64,000 bases of DNA from Verticillium longisporum (Eukaryota > Ascomycota > Sordariomycetes > Glomerellales > Plectosphaerellaceae). Shown one piece after another: positions 50,600 through 60,696 of this stretch. The first letter of the stretch is position 1. Every line of letters starts with the position of its first letter. Location: positions 496,001-560,000 of the forward strand of contig JAETXT010000010.1 of the NCBI GenBank assembly GCA_019188255.1, written 5' to 3'. The position numbers and the translations under genes are program-made. The notes beneath the pieces are model-generated. The model was not told where the DNA came from and did no database searches. It saw only the letters and a list, made by a program, of their open reading frames with translations.

Positions 50600-51420
50600 G
50601 ATTGTCGGAGATCGGGACTCTTGACTGCAAGGCTCTAGTACGTAAGTTGTTGATGGAAACTTGGCAGTGATGATATCGGGATAGAATGTCGGCGCACCAC
50701 AACCAACATTTGAGAGGATAACAGATGCTTGGCACTGGACGATATACAATGGACGGGAAGGCACACGCCTGGTTGGGCTCAGTGTGGTGAATGCTTGCAC
50801 TTGATCGTCGCGGCAACACCTTGAGGCAGTGTTTGGCGGGCATCACACCTCCCTTGTGCGGTGCATACCTTGCCCAACTCTAAAGGTGTGTTAGAGAGCG
50901 TTCCTATACTACGGTGATCTGAATGGAACCTGCACCAAGGAAATTGTAATAATTCAAAGACTAGATCCCATCCTGTCTTGATCAATTGCATCTTCATATT
51001 TAGGCCCAAACAATAATTATAAAAGTTTGATCAGCCTCGAAAATTCAACAAGAGGCTATGAGAGACATGGTAAGCGTTTAAGAATGGCTTTTAGTTGTAT
51101 TAAAAACAGTGTTCGAAGTTGTGATTGATCAAGAGTCGAAACAACTCATACAGCCTCCCGCTCAATACAGACAGCGCAACGTAGTTATGATACTCAAGAT
51201 TGTACTCATTATACCTTTTCTCCTTGATTCTTTATCTCAGACGTAATCTACCTTAGTACTCAAAGCTAGTTTGAATAATTAGCTCATTTACTGATTGTCA
51301 GGTTCTATATTTACTATCAACTTTAAGAGCAGCTGTAACGGATTTTCCTATCGGTCTTACAGGGCCTCCACAAGTGCCGTATCTAGTACTGATTACATAT
51401 TTATAGATGCAAGTGTTCTA
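50600..51420. other. AT-rich intergenic region
   Basis: Composition drops sharply in GC from about 50880. Only short open frames. It lies between the APH gene and the 3' end of the decayed NLR and may include further decayed NLR sequence. Confidence 0.5.
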
Positions 51421-53535
51421 GAAAAGCTGGAAGATATCATCACTTCGAATCCAAGAGGCCTAGTACAGTACCCCTCTATCGCTGAGATATTATACAATAT
51501 CCGTCCTCCCGAAATGAGAGGCGTGCATAAGTGCAGTAGCCCCAGAGTGATCCTGGAGGTCTATAGCAGCGCCATGCTCTAGAAGAAGCTATATAGCTCT
51601 TGTATGGCTATTAAGAGGGGTCTTCATAAGTTCAGTAGCCCTAGAAGTGCTCTTGAGGTCTATAGCTGACCCCTTATTTAGAAGATGCCGCATAAAACCT
51701 TCATAACCAGCTTCTGAGGCCATTAGAACCAGCGAGTTCCCATCGCTATTCAGAACATTTATATCCGTTTCACACCTATCCAGAAGTAGTGCCAGGATAG
51801 GTTCTAAACCTTGACTGCAAGCTTCGAACAGGTCAGAGCTGTGGCACGATGCCCCGGAGTCTATAAGCAATTGGGCTATTGCCTTATGCTTACTCTTCAA
51901 AGAAATTTCGAGTGGTCTAGAACCTCGTGCATCCTTCTCGTCAGGATCTGATCTTCCTTGGAGAAGCGCTTCTGCAATCTTTGTTCTGCCTTCCTGAGCA
52001 GCCCATGATAGTGGTGTTCGACTTCGGCATCCTACCATGTCCTTCATCAAGTTAATACCGTCGGACATGTCAACACCATCACAAGTAAGTAAGGGTAGGC
52101 CCAAAAGGGCTGCTGCGGCCCCTTTATGGCCGTTGGCTAACGCGGCGAAGAATGGATACTCATATCGTTCTGCCACAGCACGCGTTGGTGACTCTGTTCT
52201 CATACGTGCTCGTATCAGCCTCTCGAGGCCCTTGTCCGCGAGTACATAGAGTGGCGTTGCGGATTTGTTGAAATGACGCTTCTTGTAAGTCTCGTAGTGA
52301 TTGAGCCATTCGATTCCGGTACCATTGAAAAACCGAGACAAATAATCATCCTGAGGCGCGAAAAGAGCCGCTGCATCAGCGTGATAAAGGGCCTGTTGAC
52401 TGGCATATTTCAGAAAACATAGCCTTGTGAAGTCCTCGGTCCGTGCATTCCTGAGAGAGTGTGTAGAAAGAGGGCTGGGTATCGCTATTGCTTGTTCGTT
52501 GTCCTCGTTGATGGTTTGATTCCTGATTGCCCGGACTATTGGATGATTCAAGTACGACACACATGCATCCTTTAGCCTTTGGTGGCTGGGTGCCTCCCAT
52601 TCGAATCCAAGCTCAGGCCACAGCTCTTGTAGGCCTTTTTCTTTGACTAAGAAGTCACGGACCGACTCGTGAATGAATTGCACTGTCGGCTGCCTGGCCT
52701 TGGTGATCTCTGCAAGTCCTTTGGAAGAACTTATTACGAGTTTTGAAGCCTCCGAATCTGAATCGTCTGGCAATTCCTCATCGACGAGATCTTTTCTAGT
52801 AACCCCGCCCACATGGCATGACGGAATTCTGTCGGAGAAAGTGGCTGTTTCGCGCAAAGTATCCATAGAACGCAGAGTAGTAAGAACTCCGGATTGTTTC
52901 CATCTCGGGTCAATATCCGTTTGAAGAGTTCGCTTAGCTCGGAGGGTATTTCTGATAGCCCTTTTCGTAGGGCGAGGGCACCCTGTGATGGCAGAACGTA
53001 GTCGTGACGAAGGAATCTTGGGGTCAGCTGTTGACTGGAACCATCCCGCTGAGAGGATCTTCCCCGGATCATACTGCATGACTCTGGTTCCGACAACGAC
53101 ATCGCCAAGGTACAAGTCGGCCATGCTGGGCGACCCGCCACCGATACCCACCATCAAGCTGACTATGACCCCTGGAAAGCTTCTCTTCAAGTCGGTTGCA
53201 ACAAGTGCTGCGTTGTTATTGCCGTACTGTCTTGGAAGACACGTCATGACGATGTTCTGATGACCGATATGCCCCAGCACATATTGGTTGTTGTCGCTTG
53301 CTGGGATGACTGGCGCTTCGTGCTCTTCGTCGAGCATGGCTCGCGACGCGGCGAGTTCCAGAGGTAGCGCACAGATCCAGGCTATCGTATATTTGTGCAT
53401 CACCGAGGAGCGGAGTGCGTTGTGCGGGGCCGGATTGCTGCCAGCGTCAGCGCGACTGTTGACGTCAAACGGTTTCGGTCTCTTTGAATATCCCGACTGA
53501 GATTCACCCTCGTGGTATGGTCGTTTCGAGTTCAT
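51421..53535 (-). pseudogene. Decayed NLR: PNP-like N-terminus and ankyrin repeats, NACHT domain missing
   Basis: The open frame 53535-51589 codes 648 residues. Residues about 48-183 are the purine nucleoside phosphorylase-like domain of fungal NLRs (YTIAWICALPLELAA, SLMVGIGGGSPSMADLYLGD). Near 52985 this stops and is followed directly by sequence belonging after a NACHT domain: in another frame 52985-52790 reads LSEIPSELSELFKRIL and ILCAKQPLSPTEF, as in the winged-helix part of these NLRs. The main frame then resumes with LVISSSKGLAEITKARQPTVQ and FIHESVRDFLV, then ankyrin repeats (RTPLSWAAQEGRTKIAEALL). No P-loop or Walker B exists anywhere. A lost A in the run at 52792-52795 explains the second frame change. 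Past the TAG at 51589 the ankyrin frame continues (LLLEHGAAIDLQDHSG) through TAA at 51490 and TAG at 51460. Intact relatives are intracellular sensors in heterokaryon incompatibility or defence. Confidence 0.8.
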
Positions 53536-54340
53536 GGCTGGGCTCTATGTGGAGTGGATACAGATGGATGTGGTGGCGATGTGAAATCGGGTTGTGGCGA
53601 GACAAAAGCGCTGATCCAGACGACACGAAGATTACGAACTTGTAGCCTTTCCCGAGTCAGAATGTGTTTGCCACGTGGACAATCAGGCTCTCGTCTTGTC
53701 CCAGTTTGGTACTGCAGCAACAGCAAGGCTGTCATGAGGCGACAGGCGTCTGCTCGACGCCGCGGACTGATATGCATGCAGTTGGGGCTAAGGGCGGCTA
53801 AAACACACCCAATAGAGGCTATCTTGCGCTCAGGGGCGAATTAAAGCAAACCTGGCTTCGCGCACGGCACCCTATACCTGACTAACAGTTCCATCTAACA
53901 CTGAACTGACGAAATAGATGCTCCAAAGCCGCAATACCCACGGAACAACGTAGGGAGCCTTGTAGTACAAATGCCGTGGCACCACAAGAACATCGAACAC
54001 CGGAAATCTGACTGACTCCTAAGCGGGGATCTCTAGGTAGTGCGAGTCCCTGGTACATGATCTGTCGGTGGTGCTGCATTGCCGACGATTGGGTGCCATG
54101 ATGACCTCAAAAAGCCGTGGCCTTTTCCTACTTACCTCGGTACTCACAGAAACCACTTAAGTGTTCACTTGACCGTGCCTGGTCTGTCTGCGGATGTTAG
54201 TCTGGATTTTCTAATGGGCTATTCCAGGAACTCTTCGAAGCAGGTAACCCTCCTAGCCCAAACACTTCACAAAAAGATGTCCCACCTTCACCGACTTTCC
54301 GTTCCTTTAGATTCGGATGGTTCTATCAGCTACCACGATG
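53536..54340. other. Space between the two decayed genes
   Basis: Upstream of both the NLR (-) and the kinase remnant (+). No supported gene. Confidence 0.45.
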
Positions 54341-55060
54341 ACATTCGATGACATACCATTTCCACCTTGGTTCGGTGTTGACGATATCGTCGCCTGGGGC
54401 AGTACCGGTCTTGTTGTCCTTGACTCAATCACGGAAATAGGCATTAAAACACCCTGGGGCATCACGAGCCGCTATCAGATGCGAGAGAACGGGAGATTTA
54501 CGAAAGGTTAGCCGAAAGAGAGCCGCGCCAGGTATTCTTTCGTATTAAGCGAATTCGAGGGTGGCGCAATCCGTCTCGAGTGTGCATCGAAGTACGATTT
54601 ACAGTCTTTCGTGAAGCGTCACGAGGTTAGCTTAGCTCTTCGGCTCCGCTGGATGACTTAAATAGCGAATGCACTTGCGTACACACGATGCTGAAATCAT
54701 CCACAGAGACCTCACACCTGCGAACGTGTTGTTGGACGATGAGCTTAATGCTAAGCTTTCCGACTTCGCAAGATACTCAATCGATTCGCTACCTCTCCTG
54801 ACGTAAGTTCACTCCGAGCTATCAGTACCCTACAGACCTACTATCGACATATGGAGACATGTTCGCCTTCGCCGCTCTGATGTACGAGCTCATAATTGGG
54901 AAGAGACCTTGTGCCGACCTCTGCGAGACTGATATCAAGGCCCTGTTCGAGAAGGGGAATTTCCTGATGTGGCCTCTCTTGGAAGTCCGGGTGACGTTAT
55001 CAAAACTTTGTTGAAAGGGAGGATACGAGTCCACCCGGTTGTTCAAAAACCCCAAATATC
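54341..55060 (+). pseudogene. Decayed protein kinase
   Basis: Kinase landmarks appear in order but in several frames. MTFDDIPFPPWFGVDDIVAWGS with a glycine-loop remnant and a possible VAIK lysine (GIKTPW) lie in the first 170 bases. A TAG at 54509 follows. The same frame continues with LSEFEGGAIRLECASKYDLQ and SFVKRH up to TAA at 54659, where relatives have Gln (LRW..QIA-ALAY). After a one-base shift come HRDLTPANVLLDD (54702 on) and KLSDFARYS, where the DFG glycine is alanine. A possible intron (GTAAGT...ATCAG) leads to GDMFAFAALMYELIIGKRP, and one more shift gives the final FPDVASLGS. The catalytic loop is intact but the gene cannot make a full product. It lies head-to-head with the NLR remnant, so both could have belonged to one defence-type locus; that link is inference. 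Confidence 0.78.
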
Positions 55061-55283
55061 TGTACCAGTCCATCTGGCCCAGTACTTTGAAGCTAAACCC
55101 CCCTAATGTATCCAGAATACAGCAGCCACGCACAAACAAGGCGACACCCTCCTTAGGTCCTTGCCATCCTTTTGAGAGTTGCTTTAGCCGGAGTTATAGT
55201 ATCAGGTCAACTGGAGCGCCTAAGAAGCTAAGAAGAGAGACGGGACGGGGAAAAAGAGACGGACTGTACTGACTTGTGAGTTC

Positions 55284-55301
55284 TTTTTTTTTTTTTTTTT
55301 T
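55284..55301. repeat. 18-T homopolymer
   Basis: Eighteen T on the plus strand. On the minus strand this is an A tail, as left by a retroposed copy, but the flanking sequence was not recognised. Confidence 0.8.
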
Positions 55302-56778
55302 GGAAGGCTATCACTCGGCCTTAGGAGTCATAACCTTATAGATGTCAGCCCTCGTATGAGAGCTATTACCCGTAAGAGTAATCTCTCTCCGAGCATGATC
55401 AGCTCGCCATGTTTTCCCCTTAAGGGAGTGGCGTCTTCGCAAGTGAAACCACCTGGGGCAACTTTGTCGTATCTGCAGCACTTTGTCGCTACAAAAAGGT
55501 GCCTCGGGCTTGCCTCACACTCCTTATAACTGGGCTTATAATCCAAGCAGTTGCACATGGATGACAGCTTAATCGTCTGGACCTGAACCCGTAACTTCTA
55601 GTGATGACATTGTTCTTAGTCGCAGGAACATGAGGATACGGCCTGCACATCAGCCCTGTTTATTCCAACCAAACTCCTAGAGAGTCACCAAAGCCACCAG
55701 ACGTGTTATGTTGTTTGTTTGCCAGCCCAAGACCGAGAACACGAAAGCAGCATGCAGTACTCCGAACAAGGCAACGTCGCGCTTTGCGGATGTGCTGCTG
55801 ATCAAGCAATCAAGTACAAAGTCAGACCCGTTAACAGAAAGGATCGCCAACTTTCTATGCCTCGTGATAGCCCAACCGTTACATTTTCTCACGTCGCAGC
55901 TATCGTCGGCCTTCTGCATCATATTACCCTGTTGGTCACTAACTTTCCAACCATCTGCGTGAAACTGTTCGTAACCTTTCAAGCATGATCCCTACAAATG
56001 CTATGCTCGCTTGTTGTGCCTCGGGTTGCATTGAAAAACATAAAAGTATGTAGACCATCTGGACTGGATCTGAGCTAATATTTGTACAAACAGTCTTTAA
56101 CTCAAGGAAGAGTAATTCCTACCGACCCAATTTCACTGCTTGAGATATCAGCAAACCAAAACGTTATTTATGTGCAATACCACTGAGTGTTGCTTTACGA
56201 CCAAAAGCGGTCTTAGTATTTCGAAGTCGAGAGGAGCTGATATCTCGACCACCTACTTAAGAGATAATTACGTGAATAAGAGCACGATTGAGCTATATTA
56301 AAGGGTAAGCCCGGAAGCCGAATTCTGATATTTAAGTGATGCACTTGGTGGGTATGTGTGATGATTGAGAATATAATATGTCCTTAAAATGTCGACATCA
56401 AGCTCCGAGAAGGCCATAAGACGTGGCAATTATTGAGCCAGACGATTGTGTATTACTTCAGACTGATGACTTTACACTTATAGCAATGCTAATAGCCGTA
56501 AGCTCCTAACTATGCCTTACGATCAGGCGGTATCGCTATAGTCTTTGAAGTCAGGGTACCTTGTGGGATAGGTGCTTAAGGCAAGTAGGGAATGTAGATT
56601 ACTACCCCTACTGATATGGTCGTGGCCACATAGGCCGATGATCTCAGATCTCAAACACTCAATTCAAGGTGTTATATTAAGATGCCCTCCTCTATTAAGA
56701 GGGTACATAGGAATTCTCTATATATCGTGGTCCCTAGTTATGTGACTAGGGATCATCCGGGCTGGCGATCACGGTTCC

Positions 56779-56813
56779 GTGATCACCGACGGGAATCACG
56801 TGTCGGTGATCAC
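56779..56813. repeat. Inverted repeat, 12-bp arms
   Basis: GTGATCACCGAC at 56779-56790 and its reverse complement at 56802-56813 with an 11-base spacer. A smaller inverted pair TCCCTAGT/ACTAGGGA lies at 56731-56752. Confidence 0.85.
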
Positions 56814-57194
56814 CGCCTATGGTCACGTAACAGGGCCTTAATGACTACATGCCCGTATGCCCATAACACCTACCTACTCTAGAGCTCACCTTACCTAGGT
56901 GCCTTACATAGGGCACGGTAAAATGGGCAACGGTGAACCACGATCGGAGCGGGTCCGCTATATGGATTTGGCTTGGCTGAGCTGTTCGGGCTAGCGTGGC
57001 ACCCCGATTAAATATAATAAGTTAAATTATTAAATAACTAAATAAATAGACTAGTTTCCTATAATTAAGTAATTAAATCTATAGTATTTCGGTATTTAGA
57101 TATTTAGTAAATATTTAAATGTATATTTAGTCCTAGAATATAGCTATTCTAAGCCCTAGGACCTATATAAAGGCTTATCCGATTAATAAAAATA

Positions 57195-57237
57195 ATCGTA
57201 CTATTAATAAGAGGGACTCTCTTATTAATAGTACGAT
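57195..57237. repeat. Perfect hairpin, 19-bp arms and 5-base loop
   Basis: Arm 57195-57213 (ATCGTACTATTAATAAGAG) is exactly complementary to 57219-57237, loop GGACT. No error in the stem despite the decayed surroundings. Confidence 0.9.
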
Positions 57238-57371
57238 AATAAGAGATCCTAATTAACTAGGCTACTAGCTTCTTTTGGTTTTCATTAAGAAAACCCTATA
57301 TATATTATCTAATTAGCTTATACCCGCGCGCATAGGGCATTAGAACCTAGGGTAATTCCCCTAATATCGTG

Positions 57372-57420
57372 ATTTCACTAACGTAGCAATTTCACTAACG
57401 TAGCAATTCCACTAACGTAA
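57372..57420. repeat. 17-bp tandem repeat, 2.9 copies
   Basis: Units ATTTCACTAACGTAGCA at 57372-57388 and 57389-57405, then a partial unit with one change to 57420. Confidence 0.9.
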
Positions 57421-58507
57421 TACTATGGAATCTAGGTCTTAGGTAGGCCAATGACTATCGTGATAGATTCATTACTAACTAAATAAGTCAAATATCTATA
57501 AATATGACTAGATAACTAAATCCATCGATTTCGGCGGACTAAACAACCAAATCCGACACCTATATTTGACTTTTTTGGTCGGAGTGTAGCGCTGATTCGG
57601 GCATCAGTTCTCCTCGCTTTGTCTCAAGCGAAAGGCGAGCAATGCAGTCGAGCCAAGCAGCTGCGTAACAATCAGATCGAATAGCTATCCCGGGGTTGAT
57701 GAAGAATCCAGCATGGGCTAGTGCGTCCTTGTCGTGCCGATCCATTTGGGCCCCAACCCCGCATCCTCTGGGCCAGTGTGCTGCGTGCCACGGCCCTATT
57801 CCCTCCCACCTTCTTGTTAGCGTTCCCCTGCCACTCTCCGAGCAGCAGGACTACCATAGCCGGATCATGAGAGCCTCCCAAGCCTCCCTATAGAATTTGG
57901 CAGGAATGGGCCCGGAGGTAGTTGAGCGAGCGGTGTAACATGACGACACGACCGTCTGGTTGTGTCATTTTCCTGTTGGCGCTATCCCTCGGACCTCCCA
58001 ATGTACGTCGCGGCCCGCCTCCACGACTGGTAAGCCGCTCCAATTGTAACCGATGGAGGATGGCTGCTAACTGTTCCTGGACAAATCTCGGGGTATCTAC
58101 ACTCATGTCGCATCTTGGCGAAACCGAGCAGCCTAGAATATGGTCGACAGTGCAGAAACCTGCTGCCAATGCTCTCACCCGGCTCATGTCAACCGAATGG
58201 GCATGGGCCAATTCTCCCTCCCTCCTCTGCCTCTCAGCCTATGACACCGGGGGTCTCGGAGCCGGCGCCCAGGCGTGATCCCCAGACCTAGATCGCAGCC
58301 ATCTCACCAACCAGACAGCTTGCTGGAAGTGATAGGCAATACTATTTGCCGTTTGAGAACCACCGCTTAACCCCGCGAATTACACGCGACCATAGTTTGC
58401 TCGCTCACCCCAAATTGTTACAGTAACCCCAGATGTTCGGTCCGAACCCGGTTTTTCTGCACCTCGACAAGCATCGTAACCAAGGAACGCTCCACGAGTC
58501 GTATCGT

Positions 58508-58520
58508 CTGGGGTCCCCAG
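58508..58520. promoter_or_regulatory. Possible paired CreA sites (palindrome)
   Basis: CTGGGGTCCCCAG reads CTGGGG on both strands, which fits the carbon-repressor CreA consensus SYGGRG. It lies about 240 bases before a sugar transporter, where glucose repression is expected. Short motif, so weak. Confidence 0.35.
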
Positions 58521-58633
58521 GGGACGCAAAATGGGGCCATGCGGGATGCCACAAGCTCATGAGGGGGTTTCTATCACCAGACGATCGCCATGTGCATCGC
58601 ACTGCAACGACGGCTCCGAGTCTCCGGGACGTG

Positions 58634-58643
58634 TATTTAAATA
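58634..58643 (+). promoter_or_regulatory. TATA-like element of the sugar transporter gene
   Basis: TATTTAAATA 114 bases before the ATG. Confidence 0.35.
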
Positions 58644-58756
58644 CCGGCAAGATGCCTCTTCTGCTGATCATTCAGTTCAGGCTCCAGTCGTTGTCAGCCC
58701 GATTCCGTTGCAGTGTTGCATGAAACATTGGTGCCCCCCGAGCCACATCAACAACC

Positions 58757-60696
58757 ATGGCGAGCCCCCAAGATACCAAGACCGCTGTTTCGGTCGACGT
58801 CCCCAGCGACGAGAAGCAGCATGTTGCGCATGCCGATTCTCACGAAGAGGACCTTGACCCGGTTGGGATTGCCGCCGAGATTGCGCACGAGGTCAACGAG
58901 AACAACTATTCGCCATGGACCAAGTCCATGTTCCAACTCTATGGTGTCTTGTTCGTTGCATGTAAGTAATATCTAGCGTGATTGCCTTGGACAATCGGTG
59001 CCAGAGCTAACACCCCTATTAGACTGCTGCGGTTGTCTCAACGGATACGATGGAAGCCTGATGGGCGGTCTGAACGGCATGGTGTCATACCAAACAACCT
59101 TCAACATGACGTCTGCTGGATCGGCAACAGGCCTTGTTTTCATGATCTACAACGTTGGCCAGCTGTCGGCCGCGCTCACTGTCCCCATCGCCACGGATCT
59201 CTTTGGCCGCCGCATCGCTATGTTTATGGGAGCCCTCATCATCATCCTCGGCACCTGCGTCCAGTAAGCTGCTGCGTGGAGTTGAACAAAAAGTGTGTCG
59301 GGACTTGATCACTAACCACAACACAGAGCAACCGCAAACACCATGGCCCAGTTCATGGGAGGTCGCTTCGTTCTCGGTTTCGGCGTCTCGTACTGCTGCA
59401 TCGCTGCGCCAACCTACGTGAGCGAGCTGGCACACCCGAAGTGGCGTGGAACCTTGACTGGTCTCTACAACTGCATGTGGTAAGTCGTTGCCCTGGTGGG
59501 ACGCACAGCTTGAAGAGAGATATTCACACATTCTCACAGGCCTCTTGGTGCCATCATCTCGGGATGGACTGTGTACGGTGCCAGCTTCATCACCGGAAAC
59601 AATGGATGGCGTATCCCGGTGTGGATCCAGCTTGTTACCTCCGGTATTGTCGCCAGCTTTGTCTACTTCCTCCCAGAGTCGGTAAGTTACTCGAAACCTC
59701 GATCAAAACGGCTGAAAGCTGACAAGTCAAAAGCCTCGATGGCTCATTGCCAACGACAAGCATGACGAAGCTGCTCGTATTCTCGCCAAGCTCCACGGCG
59801 AGGGCGACGTCGACCACCCCATTGTTCAGCTGCAACTCAAGGAGATGATGGCTCAGATCTCGACCGAGGCCTCGGACAAGCGCTGGTGGGACTACAGGGA
59901 GCTGTACAACACGCACAGCGCCCGCCGTCGTCTCATCTGCGTGCTCGGCATGGCCATCATGGGCCAGGTACGTGATCAGGATTATCAAGCTCCCCAGAGT
60001 TCAGCGGTCATCTGACCTTTGCAGGCGTCCGGAAACTCGCTCGCAAGCTACTACCTCGTCACCATGATGAACACTGCCGGCATCAAGGACGAGAAGCTGG
60101 TTCTCGCCCTCAACGCCGTCAACTCGATGCTCGGTTTCGCCGGATCCATCGTCGGCGCCCGCCTCACCGATCGCGTCGGCCGCCGCCCTCTGCTGATCTA
60201 CAGCATCCTCACCGCCTCGGTCATCTTCGCCGTCATCACGGGCACGTCCAAGATGGCCGTCGACGACCCCGACAACACCAACGCCGCCAACGCCACCATC
60301 GCCTTCATCTTCCTCTTCGGCGTCGTCTTCTCCCTCGGCTGGACGGCCCAGCAGAGCATGTACATCGCCGAGACCCTGACCACGTCGACCCGCGCCAAGG
60401 GTACGGCCATTGGCAACTTTGCGTCGAGCGGCATCTCCATCGTGCTGGCCTACTCGTCCGGCCCCGCCTTTGAGCAGATCGGCTACTACTTCTACCTCGT
60501 CTTTGTGTTCTGGGACATTGCCGAGGCCATCTTCATCTACTTCTTCTTCCCCGAGACGAAGGATCGCACGCTCGAGGAGCTAAGCGAGGTCTTCGAGGCG
60601 CCGAACCCGGTCAAGAAGTCGCTGGAGCCCAGGTCTGCCTCGACTGTCATGGCGACGATGCACGTGCACGATGAGAAGCTGGTGCGCGACGTGTAG
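58757..60696 (+). CDS. MFS sugar transporter (hexose/lactose permease type)
   Basis: Six exons: 58757-58961, 59023-59263, 59327-59479, 59540-59681, 59734-59967 and 60025-60696, giving 548 residues; all phases agree. A cytosolic N-terminus of about 57 residues precedes twelve predicted TM helices. Sugar-porter signatures: [12 protein letters not shown] in TM1, [10 protein letters not shown] after TM2, [43 protein letters not shown] before the central loop, DRVGRRPLL in the second half, and [13 protein letters not shown] at the end. The protein moves sugars with protons across the plasma membrane. The [10 protein letters not shown]-terminus and the TM7 segment [11 protein letters not shown] are like the LAC12/lactose-permease-type fungal group, so disaccharides or galactosides are possible substrates; this is inference. 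A CreA-like palindrome and a TATA-like box precede it. First intact gene after the AT-rich island. Confidence 0.9.

Larger units (their letters stand above)
55061..57545. other. AT-rich island without genes, probable old transposon remains
   Basis: No open frame of note. The sequence is AT-rich, most of all at 56990-57300, with many TA steps. It contains an 18-T run, three or more hairpins, a 17-bp tandem repeat, a TATA-like CCTATATAAAGG near 57161, and a TGTTAT stretch at 56670 that could be an LTR start. I cannot define element ends or target-site duplications. Confidence 0.5.
57546..58756. other. Transition region and sugar transporter promoter
   Basis: GC content returns to normal at about 57590. 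Minus-strand open frames at 57560-57745 and 57888-58211 have protein-like pieces (SVDTPRFVQEQLAAILHRLQ), but no domain is recognised and they do not join convincingly; they may be remains of a gene. The last 250 bases are the transporter promoter. Confidence 0.4.

Noticed and set aside
57888..58211. A 107-residue minus-strand frame with a helix-like segment
   Set aside because: Cannot be joined to neighbouring frames, no domain; may be a fragment of a lost gene.
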